A stretch of DNA of 64,000 nt from Bryopsis sp. KO-2023 (lineage: Eukaryota > Chlorophyta > Ulvophyceae > Bryopsidales > Bryopsidaceae), in the NCBI GenBank assembly GCA_030272585.1, contig BSYQ01000009.1:1550001-1614000 (forward strand), given 5' to 3'. The translations under genes and the position numbers were made by a program. A model generated the notes under the pieces. That model was not told where the DNA came from, ran no database searches, and worked only from the letters and a program-made list of their open reading frames with translations. This document shows positions 53,549 to 64,000 of the stretch, in pieces; position 1 is the first letter of the stretch; each line of letters begins with the position of its first letter.

Positions 53549-55110
53549 TGGAAGAAAAAAAAATCAAGGAAAGCAATCTTTCTCTTTCTTTTTTTTTCTG
53601 TTGAGAGGGAAAAACCCAGAAATCAAGCAGAAGCGCAAGCTTAGGCGTAGCGGCTACGCATAACAAGGATTGGAGGCGTAACGAGTCTTTTTTGGTATAT
53701 GGCTCGCCCTCCTGCTTTGACTATCTTTTTTTTTTTTTTTCTGATCTGTTTGCATCTCTGTGATGCTCTCAAAACTTTATTTCTTTTTCTTTTTTTTCTT
53801 GTTTTTTAAATCATGAATGGACGAGAACAGTTCTGTTGTACTGTTTTTTTGTTTTACTGACTCTTTTTCATTTAATCAACTACATTTTGAGCTGGAGCGA
53901 GATGTCCAGGATGTCAAAAAATAAAGCCAAGTTCGGTATTTCGAAAAACGGGAAAGGAAATTTCAAGGTGGAGAAAAAGCAACCAAGGCACATGACAAGG
54001 GGGGTTCTATAGATGGGGTTGCTGATATTCAGGATTTGGCTCCTTTAATGCCTTCGGTGATATTTTGATCTTTTTATCTGTGTGTAGATGTGCAACGCCT
54101 TCTTTTTGAAATAAATTTAAAAGGGGAAAAAGGGAGCGACTTGATTACTGACATTGCTAGGGTTTAAAAGCTTGTATGGAAGTAAAAACTATGTTGCGAA
54201 TCTGGAGTGTGGGATGTATTAAAAAGTGCAAGAAAACAGCTTCTTCAGGTTCTCTTGCAACTAATTTGAACGTGTGTGTTTCAAGAGCTGCTTTCTTGCC
54301 TTCTGTTGATAAGTCGGGGTTGTGTTATCAACTGTGAAGTGGGGTAGTGAATATAGACCCAAGAAAGGGTAGGGTTAGTCCCAGCTACCTTGGGAAAACA
54401 GGGATTAGTCATAATTATTATCTTAAAAGTGGAAGTGGGATTTGAACTAATATTAATGTATTCGAACTGCAAATGATTGCAAGGATGAATAAAAGTGCCC
54501 TGGAATATATGGCACAAGAAAATTGAATTAAAGTGGGGGAGGGGGCTGTCTTTTAGTCAAAGAAAGCAGCACTGCTAGGATGGTTAATAGGATACTGTCT
54601 GAGGGGAGGGATCCTTTGAAATTCAGACATTTTTTAGAATGTATGTGTGTGTGTGAGAAAAGTTTTCCTTGAAGTTAAAATCAATGATGGAGAGGGAATA
54701 GATGCAAACTGGATTGAACATAAATCTTTGAAAACTCTTAAGAAATTGACTGTTGTAATTTATTGGCTTTTCTGTGTCTGTTATCTTGGCTGCTGGACTT
54801 CTTGGGACTAGCACAGCATTCCAAAAAGAGGATTTCTCCATGTCTTCTTGTTGCTATGATTTATCCCCCTCTTATTTATTTGCCCCAATACCCAAAAAGT
54901 ATGTATTCATTAGATAAGCTGGATTGGACATTGGAACCTGCAAATCCTCCCTTGTTACAAGCAAGACAAAGCCTAACATACAAAATGAAAACGATAATGC
55001 CAGAAAAGTCGAATCAATCTTTTTCAACTATCAAAAAAACTCCATCATCAAAATCAGCACGGGTTATTCCCCATTAAGAGGTAGGGCACCAAGCATCCAG
55101 TGAAATACTA
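53549..55110. other. intergenic between convergent genes
   Basis: AT-rich with long T runs (53727-53740, 53789-53808). No frame could be supported as a gene, including the 104-codon frame at 54763-55077. Confidence 0.6.
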
Positions 55111-58100
55111 CTACAAATGATCCAGCATAATTCTGTGTGCCACCATTCCACTGACAATCTCTCCAAACCTGCTGATCCATTTTTCCATGGTATTGCCCTC
55201 TGCAGCCTCAGTGCCATCTGGGACCTATCCAAACAAAAACAAAACCACCATTGACCGATGCAAAATTGAAAAAAACAAGAATGATTCCAGAAACTTGCAG
55301 TGGCAGACAGGGACAAGAACAACATGTTGATCTTTTCACGTCTGAGCATGGTATTGTGTGGATTACCCTCGAGGAATTAAAGATATCAGTGGCCGTCAGC
55401 TCCCTGCCGATTTTCGGGTCATCATAGAACTTTTTGAATTCGGCTTCCATTGCTGCTGTCACTGCTCCATTGATACGGCAAAACATCAACTCCACTTTGT
55501 GGCTCGACAGCTCTTCCATCATCAGCTGAACCGTCAGTCCCTCAGGATCACCATCAGGGTAGCTTTAAAAACAAACACACACCGCTCATTCGATTCCCAG
55601 AAAATTTGTTCCTACCTTAAACTGGTGAAGTGAGGGTGCTGTTTCTTTTTCTTCTGGTTACCTGTCGTGTAGACCACCGTTGCAATCACGGCCATGACCT
55701 GGAGCATCTGCAATTAAAATGACGAATTTTACCCTGCCTTCCCAGTCGCCCATACTTGCAGCAGCTTTTAGAGCCCCCAAAACATCTTCGGGAGCGTCTC
55801 CTCCACCTCCTGCAGTCAGTCCCTGCAGAAACCCGAGGAACTCTGGCACATCCTTTGTGAACTGCTGCACCCGTATGCGTTCAGCATCTCCATAATCTTT
55901 ATAGGCCACCATCGAAAAGCGCAGCTCAATTTTTATGCCTGGGTGCTGCTCGTTGACCTTTTGGGCGATACCTTCAGTGATGAGCTGCAGGGTCCAAACA
56001 AAAAATTGGCAATGTTATTCTGGTGAAATTCTTGCGGCAACAGAAACCTCCTTGCAATAAAATTCTCACCTTGATTTGAGATTTGGACGCCTCTATCCAT
56101 GGCCCCATTGACCCTGTCGTATCCAGAACATAGCATACATCCACAGTCATGGCACTTGGGGTGTTCCCTGCTCTAAGTTTAACGCTTCTTTCACCCCTGA
56201 GCTGCTCGAGAAGATCTGGAAAGGCACTCTTTTGATGTTGCAAAATATCTTCCATACTCTCCCTTGCATCAGCAGCCATCGGAGCAAACTGGGACCAATC
56301 CTCGCAGTCATCCACCATATTCAGGCGCAGTCCACTTCCCTGCGCGGAACCCTGCTCCTGGCACATCTTCAGAGCCTCCGGAATCGCACAAGGCAAGACG
56401 GCAGTCAGCCATTTGTTGTAGCAATGTGGAACAAAAAGCTTGTCAAACCCCACTCCGATGGCCAAAACTTCCACCAACTCTTCTTCAGCTCTCTCCAAAG
56501 CCTGCGCCAGTCTGACTCCACTTGTGCCAAACCCATCCGAGATGATGAAAATCTTTCGGGGGCCCTTAGGATTTGTCGCTTGAAAGAGGCTCAAAGCACA
56601 CTCTATGGCATCAGCATCAAGGCTGGCATATTCACGATCGTGTCGGAGATTGCTCAATAAAGCAGCAATCGATGCTCCATCCCATGGAGTGTCCGGCAGC
56701 TTGACAACATACATGCTGGACCCAAACAGGAGCACCGTGAAGTTTTCAATATCCATGGACAAGAGCCCCTCCACGAACATGACCAATGCTTCCACAGAGC
56801 ACTGAGCAAGATGACCCCCCATGGACATGGAGATGTCCACCACGATTGTCACTGCATACTGCCTCTTCCCACCAGACTTCTTGGCAGAGAAGTACTTTTT
56901 GTAGTTGAATTTCGTTGTCACAGCTTTGATCAGCCCCTGGAGGTGCAACGAGGTCCCCCTCTCGCTGGCTTTGTTTCTGGTGTACACGTTCACAGGCAGA
57001 CACTCCTCCAGCGCTTCCACCATGGAATCGATCTGGCCTGCAACCCTACCGGCCGCCTCACCCCACTTGCTCTGAGCCTCTTTCATCACCCCAAGAAACG
57101 CCTCATCAGAATCCACCGCAGAATAGAAGTCGTGGGTCTTGTCGATGGCCACCTCCACCAATGAGTCATCTTTCTCTGCTCGTGGAAGGCTCTTGGCTTG
57201 ATCCAGGAAGGGAATCTCCTCGCTGCCATCACCAACCTGAAACATGGACAGCTGCTGGATGCCCCCAGCACCCTCCTCCTTCCCCTTGCTGTAACTCAAC
57301 CTCCCAACAGAATTCAAAATCCCGACATCAATTTTTTTAGCTGGTGTGGGTGGTGAAATAGGTGGCTGGAATATTTTTCCGCCCCTTTCTTGCGGTTCCG
57401 TAGCACCTTTAAGCATTTGATCAAATTGCTTGATGATCAGACCAGCGAGCAAGATGGGCAACTCCTCCACAAACTCGACATCCAAAACCTCGTAGCACGA
57501 AGCAACGCTACCCCAAAGTCGTTCAATATCCTGCATGATCGATTCTTGCATCCCATCCTTGAGATTCAACACTACAAGGTCCACCTCCCGCTCCTTCGTG
57601 ATCTCTGTGTAGTCGGCCGGATCTTTTTCTTGGGTGAGCCCATCGACCATCATCAGCATGACTCTGTGTCTGATTCCTTTTTCATTCTCGTTGATGGGGT
57701 GGGGCCAAACCTTTGCTGCAACATTAGCAAACCCAGAGGCCGGGTGTGTTGCTTCGTCATAGGAGAAGGACTCCAGTATCTGTTGACCCAGGCCGTTCGA
57801 AAAAGTCTGGCCGAATGTCTTCAGCATCCTCTGGCTCTTTTTCCCACCGAAACGAGCTATGGCGAAAGGGCATTCCAAGCGTCTCAATGTCTCAATGGCC
57901 AGCACCAGGGCTTCTGCAGCCTGATTGGCCTGTACAAAAAAGTAGAAAAAACCACGTATCCTGCTAAGGTCGTTGGACAAAATTACCTACATTGTGAATC
58001 AAGACATGGAGACTCTGTGCTACCTTTGTGATCATTGATCCTGAGTTATCCACCAGCAGGCACCATTCAAAGATGTGATTCTCGGACGTCTTCTGGTAGA

Positions 58101-61100
58101 ACTGCTCCTGCTGGCTTCGAAAATCGTTCAACACCATTCTGCAGTATTTCATCAAAGGCTTGGACTCCACCAGTAGCTGGTATGTCCATTTCTCATGTCG
58201 ATCAGAAAGATCCATCTGGAGCGGGTCCTCGATAGGAGTCGGCGCATTATCTCGCCTGGAATGCAGCACCATTTTTGGTTAACTGTAAATGGATACATAG
58301 AGAGAGATGTGGTGCGCACACAGCATTGAGGAAAGAGGCAAATACAATGGAATCGCATCCACACCTGAGAACACGCTTATCCTTGTACATCTTCAAAAAA
58401 TCACACTTCTTGAGTTGCTCCTCGGTCAAGCGAGGGTTTACTTTGAACTTGGCCATAGCTTCGGTTATCTCTTCATCGTCAGCAATGCCTGCACAGATTT
58501 CTGCACCCCTAGAGAAATCGATGGGTCCATCCATTGCACCACGTGATCTGGCTTTCTTTGCATTGCCTGCCTGAGCACGATAAACCGCCAAAGACAGACT
58601 CGTATTTTCTGAAGGCCCGGGTGTGTTTCTGGGTGACGGCTGCGAAATCTCAGAGCTCCCCGGTTCGCCAGATGCTGCGTCGTCCCCCCGACCAGCAAAT
58701 ATGTCTGTGAAGTCTACATCGTCGATCATAATCGACTGTTTCAAGATGGAAGTCTTTGAGGAATCCAACGCTATTCCAGAACACATGCCTTTCCCTTGAT
58801 CCCCACTCAACATCACACTGTTCAGATTTTGGGTATGGTGCTGCTCGCTTCTTCTTCGGCTGTTCGACAGCCCCAGTGATTCAATCTGGCCGGGGGTGTA
58901 GTCAGGCGTGGTGCTATCATAGTTTTCGGCTTCTCGAATCCTCCTCCTTGATTGGGATGGCATCTGAAAGTCGACATTCGTGTGCAGGGCTGTGGCTGAT
59001 CCTGGTTGCAACATCGAAATTGCTTTCTGAATGTCTTTGTTGAGGTTTCCCCCTGGGATCAAGCTGAGCAGTCGGAGGATCTCCCCACAGGTGAACCGAA
59101 TCTCTGCTTGCCCACCCTGGTGCCCATTCCCCATCCACATCCGAAAACACTCCATTGCCATGCAGAGCTTGATTCCGAGATGGACAACAGTGGGTTGAAG
59201 CGCTGGATCGACTACCTTGTGCCCCAGGCTGATCATCTGACAGGCCTGCTGAAAGATGGACATCCACTCCTCCGCAGCATATTTCGCTTCAGCAAGTGCA
59301 GGCAGGATATTGGCTGGCAACTCAGCATTGATCTCCACCTTTTTTGGGATCTGGTTCACAATGTCAAGCGAGTTGTCTGCAAGACGCTCGATCTCTTTAA
59401 GTTTCTGAACGATGGACTCCTCCACCTTTTCCTTGATATAACTGCTTGATTCATCAGCGAAACTGCTGGCATCAGAGTCGTGATCGTCACAGTCGCGGTT
59501 AATTTCGCCGTCAGACACCAAGCTTGTCTCAGGGAATGGGTACCAGCACTCCCCAGATTCCTCGGCTTCTGCTGGTAGGTAGTCGTCACTTTCACTTCCA
59601 TCATCCTCAGGGGAGCGTTCTTCTCGAATTTGTGGTGGTGCAAACGGAATCACCATGTCTTTTGATTCATGCAAGTCGCTTCCTCCATACAGCTTGCCCA
59701 TTGCGAGCAGTAAACCCATCTTAGATGCTCTCCAGCCCAGATCAGAGTTTCCCCTAAACCAGAACACACACACACATCTCAGCCCACAACAAATTCCATC
59801 GAAAGTGCATAAGGTCGATCTCGTTCCTTCCACTAGGCTGGGGCAATTAACGAATAATTTGCAAAAAATATACCTTGACAGCATGCATCCCAGATATGCC
59901 CAGTAAACTTCCAGTGCTGCGCTCTGGTGCAGGCGGCTTGCTGGTGAGTGTGGCTTGCTGAGAGAAGCAATCGAGTGGATCAACTGCTGAAGAAACGAGA
60001 TCCCTTCAAGTCTATTAGCTTCATTCCAGGTGTCTGCAGCTCCTTGCGCTGCCCTCAAAATCTTGTGAACTTTCTGCACCTGTTGTCTCCGCTCCTGAAG
60101 CCCCAAAGAAAAGGAATCAGACCACCAACACACGGCTAGCTAGTTATCCTGCAAAATATCATGCTGTCACTGTTTAAATGACTTACTCTGCACAGTCCAG
60201 CAAGCAGGGACTCTTCCAGATCCCACCGATTGTTTCTGAAGGACTGCCGCATTGCCTCAGTAGTCTGCTGAATAGCTTCATTCTCCTCCTCGTTGACAGA
60301 CAAACAGATCAACCCATCTTTGACTCTTGATGAGCTCCCCTCACTTTCATCAGCTGCACCTGACCCCAGGATACCTACAGAACGAACCATTGCCACCCAT
60401 TGATCCTTCACTTTGCTTGATATCTCTTCCAAAAAGCTTTCACAGCATTAAACGTCAAGTGATTTTTGTCAGAAATTTCACCACATAATGGAACAAACAG
60501 TTTTAAAAGGATTCAACCTGATACAGTATCCACGGTGTCCAGAAGCTCGGGAGATTTCCCATCAATCGTCACCAAAGCACGAGCTATGAATTCAACACCC
60601 TTAAAGTCTGGAGGTTCGTGCATCGTGAAGTCATCCGAGGCCAGCTCCTCCTCCCTCCCTTTCATGAACAATGCGATTCGAACGACCCTGGTAGCAAGCA
60701 AGCATTCCTTTATCAGATATGTTGATCAATGAATTCCAAACACTGAGGTAATGGACTGAGATGAGCAGCTCTTACCTCAAAAGAGTTTGGAACCTGCTCC
60801 AAGGGGGCTTCGCGATAAGATTCCGAAGAATTTCTGCAATATCCAGTATGGGGGAGCCGATTTCTTCCCTAAGGTCGTCAGGCAGGGCTATCCAGAGAAC
60901 CCTTACCATTCCGTGGATGATCCTGCAGATTTCAATAACAAAAAGACCCTTATTTTCTGGCTGGTTTGAAATCCAGGCCATAGATCCATTCCTTGAGCAA
61001 AAAGTGCACCGAAGAGAATTAAAGGAGGCTTTCATTACTGATAATGTCAAATCATGGAACCCACCCATCAATTGTGTTGCTGCCAATATCCTGCTTCAGT

Positions 61101-64000
61101 TCAGTAGCTGCCTTCATGATGTCGACCATTCTCTGAGACTCCGTGGTCGAAAAGTCTAAAACGATCTTTCCGATTTGCTCCCTTTGAGCACTCGTCAACG
61201 ACGAAGCAGAATGCCATTTTGGAAAATGCCGCACAGTTTCTAAGATTGCCCTCCAAATCTTGCTGGCCCCCTCTTTCGCCTGCGCTTTTTCAATAATCTG
61301 CGAAACTGCCTCATTCACTGCATCGATGGCATGCACACAGCAGCGGGACATCGTGGGATACATTTCCATGGACGAGCGTAACAGATCCTTCGCCTTTGTG
61401 GTCTGGAAACCCAACTTTCCTATGGCTTCCAACAGACTTCTTCCATTTGCAATCTCCAGAGCTTCGCAGAAAGCTTTAAGAATCCCTTTGAAGGAACCAT
61501 TGCCTGTGGACTGTTTTTCCAAAATTCGAAGGAGCCCAAGCAGCATTCTGCCACAATGCCCAGAGGACAATGCCTGCACGATTTTTTGGCTCCCTGGATT
61601 CAACAAAGTGGACTCAAGAGATTCCGTTGGAACCCTTCCATCATCAACTCCTGAGGCAACATTCAACAGGGTCGATACAACATCATCCTGCGGCTCCAAA
61701 TTCCCCAATCCCTGCAGCAACTGAGGAAAACTGCAGGCCCCATCGTCCAGGCAGCTGATACAAGCTTTCACAATATCAAGAGAAGAGGTGTCCACAATAT
61801 CCAGGGTATCCTGCACCATTCCCACAGTTTCCGTAAAAGAGCATTGATCCTCGGCCACCAGCTTATTCCAGAGGTGGTCAGCAGCATCCTGGAACTTATC
61901 GGCGATCGCTCTATTTGGCATGATTTCAACAATGCAAGTGCAAGCCGCCATCCAGTTGCTGTCGCTCTCCGAAGCGATCAAGCAGGCACAATACACCGAC
62001 TGAAAAGAATCTTTCAGGACCTCGGCCGGAATATCAAAGGGGGTCGAATGCGATGGGGTCGAAATCTTCTTTTCCAGGAATGGTTGCAGTTTTTTCCGTG
62101 CGTCCCCATGCTTCAACATGCAGTTCCCTCTCTTTTTCATGTAGTTCATCAGAGAATCTACAGCGGCACTCACGTCCCCCGGAACGAAGCGCTCCAATCT
62201 TTCCAGCAGTTCCAACTGTGCAATTTTGCTGGCCTCTACATCACAGAGGTCATATGGCAAAACTGCAAACAGCAAGAGATGAGGCAGGGTGTCTTCGCTT
62301 GATTTCACAAGCTCATAAACGATGTCCAAGCTCAGAGATCCAAACTGTTGCCAATTGGGTAACAATTGAGTCCTCTTTGAGTTTCGCATTGCGAGGGACA
62401 AATATTGGGAGGGCTTCCCAACATATCCCAATATACAGATCTTGCGATGGTCCCCTTCACAATCAAAGCCGGCTCGGAAATCGTTGATCGGAGAAAGCGT
62501 CACGTGTTCTTTGAACCAGCCTGGAGTTTCAGGTGCCTTGAATTTCATCCGAATGCGAGCATCGCCCTTGTAGATTGCAAACTGCATATCATTTTTGGTT
62601 TTTCCATGCATGCACTCCACACGGACATCCTGTCCGGAGGCACTCCTACCCCAGCTAGACATCTGCAGAGTGGATTCGCCTATGTTCGAAACATCAATCT
62701 CTGCCCCAACTGTTTCACCAGCCTCGAAGAACTCTCTGCAAACAAATGTCTTGGATCCTTTGATCTCCATGCAGGGTCCCCTCATGTCGAATTGCAGTTC
62801 GAATGGCAAAGACTCTCCTGCTTCCGTAAAGAGACTGAGCTTCGATTTGGTCGCTGGCCACACACACATGGGATCGACAAAGAGCAGCATTTTGACACCG
62901 GCACTCTCTTTGGATTCCACTGTCACCACATCCTTCTCGAACTCCACAGCTTCGCCTTTGGGAGTGAGCACTTTGGCTCCGACCACCCCGTCATTCGAAA
63001 TCATCACAGTTTTCTCAAGCTGGATTTTACCATCGCGCTGGGGTAACTTCTTTTGCGGGATCTGGATGGTGATTTTTGATGGCCGCACAGCAAGTCTTGC
63101 AACTCCCCAGCTTCCCTACCACAGAGAATACAAGCTGTTCAACAGTTGCCGACAGTTGCTGCATTTTTCTAAGTCTGACATGGCGTATATAGGACTGTGA
63201 AAAGTTCACAGTACACTAATTAGAAAAGTTAGCACCAATCAGAGAAAAAAACGAACAGAGAATCACCCCCCCGCCAAAAAAAAAATACCTTGAGCATGAA
63301 GTTCTGCTTTCCACATCCAAGAACGTTCAATTCGAAAGGATATTCCCGCGAGCCGCGTTTCTCCTCAAGGGAAATATACACTTTTCCTGCCCTGTCCGGA
63401 AGAATATCTCCCGACTTGCCTCCAATGAAATTCAACCCAGGGGCACTGGAATCAAACTTGAACTGCACTGGAACCTTCCCAGAGTTCTCAAGTTTCAGCC
63501 ACGTTTCCAGTTTTTCACCAGATTTTGCTGCTGGAAGCTTGATGCTTGAAAACTGCCCGACTGGATGCTCATTCTGATCCAGCAGTCTGAAGGATGGTTT
63601 GACAATGCTCACCCTTGCACTGATGGTTTTCAGGTTGTGGCTGGAGTTCACCCCCACAATAACATCGCAAGAAGACTCTCCGACAAACGCACCAGGATCC
63701 AATTCCAGCTCAAAAACCTTCTCCTCATAACCCCCCAGCATTAAGCGCGTCGGCTGAATATCCCAAACGCAAGAAGGTGCCTCCTGGACCTGCGATTTGA
63801 TCAGAAGAGTAGCACCCATGCTATTCCGAACCTTGAACTTTCTCTTTTGTGGTCCTGAATTTGCTGCAATATGTCCAAAATCAATCCCCTCACAATCAAA
63901 GTCAACCCGCAGCTTCTCAACTGCTGCTTTCACAATCAGCATCCCCTTTGGACAGGCATGGCCATAATCAATCTCCCACTTTCCTTTCAGCTTCCCCATC
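55111..64000 (-). CDS. giant protein with three tandem VWA domains and MSP/ASH-like N-terminus (5' end outside window possible)
   Basis: Twelve exons join in phase: 63999-63289, 63115-61065, 60991-60776, 60687-60518, 60425-60187, 60094-59874, 59753-58365, 58255-58024, 57929-56070, 55984-55662, 55562-55367, 55224-55111; 2573 residues from the ATG at 63999. The N-terminal ~450 residues look like repeated immunoglobulin-like MSP/ASH domains (GIDFGHIAANSGPQKRKFKV; LKLENSGKVPVQFKFDS). A ~1200-residue helical and acidic middle follows. VWA1 has LLVDNSGSMITK (~1735), split by an intron before ANQAAEALVLAIETL. VWA2 has IVVDISMSMGGH (~2105) and IFIISDGFG. VWA3 has YVLDTTGSMGPW (~2344), VAYKDYGDAERIRV, GGGGDAPEDVLGAL and LIADAPGHG, the alpha-kinase (VHK/MHCK)-type VWA, but no kinase domain follows. 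All three MIDAS motifs look metal-competent. VWA1 resembles midasin-type VWA. The function is unknown; a scaffold is likely. Confidence 0.8.

Noticed and set aside
1-64000. CRISPR arrays, bacterial operons, ribosome-binding sites, tRNA or rRNA genes
   Set aside because: No regularly spaced identical repeats with unique spacers, no tRNA cloverleaf and no rRNA-like sequence were seen. Genes have spliceosomal introns, so bacterial features are not expected.

Overview
The window is nuclear DNA of a eukaryote, most likely a unicellular alga or algal-like protist. Protein-coding genes are split by spliceosomal introns (GT-AG, one GC-AG, mostly about 85-540 nt) that join in frame when followed exon by exon. 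The gene content includes a cytosolic ribosomal protein uL14, a two-domain FEX-type fluoride exporter, an ILR1-like auxin-conjugate hydrolase with an ER-retention-like tail, a plant-type Mn-CDF transporter and large TSP1/EGF and VWA proteins. I could not fix the lineage from sequence alone.

The first 21 kb is dominated by mobile DNA. In order: the 3' end of a LINE (1-~545); a complete PAT/Kangaroo-like tyrosine-recombinase retrotransposon with split direct repeats (1085-5830, minus strand); a cluster of degenerate TGTGTATT repeats (6028-6420); a partly resolved membrane-protein gene (6918-~8084); a non-coding TRIM-like LTR element (8354-10273); a CDF metal transporter gene (11565-13492, minus); and an intact Ty3/gypsy element with identical 326-bp LTRs (13860-20778). 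The gypsy element sits in what was a ~740-bp divergent promoter between the CDF gene and a SAM-methyltransferase gene (21159-22311). The gypsy and TRIM elements share the same primer-binding site.

From 23 kb on, host genes are well spaced: a secreted Ser/Gly-rich protein (23670-25298, minus), a protein kinase (27463-28858, plus), the FEX exporter (30054-32046, minus), the amidohydrolase (32317-35165, minus), uL14 (36354-37431, minus), and an RPA70N-like OB-fold protein with a long disordered tail (38107-40876, plus). A 2.9-kb AT-rich homopolymer-filled gap follows. Then come a 12-exon, 1854-residue TSP1/EGF transmembrane protein with a huge proline-rich repeat exon (43749-51570, minus), a second member of the small secreted family (52379-53548, plus), and most of a giant protein with three tandem VWA domains (55111 to the right edge, minus).

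The genes do not form an operon or one pathway. Recurring arrangements are divergent pairs with compact shared promoters (CDF/methyltransferase, uL14/OB protein, TSP1/secreted protein) and convergent pairs with AT-rich 3' regions. The least familiar items are the triple-VWA giant, the OB-fold/RGG fusion, the secreted paralog pair with matching exon structure, and the TSP1 surface protein. Gene models were built by hand from reading frames, splice sites and phase, so exon ends need transcript support.
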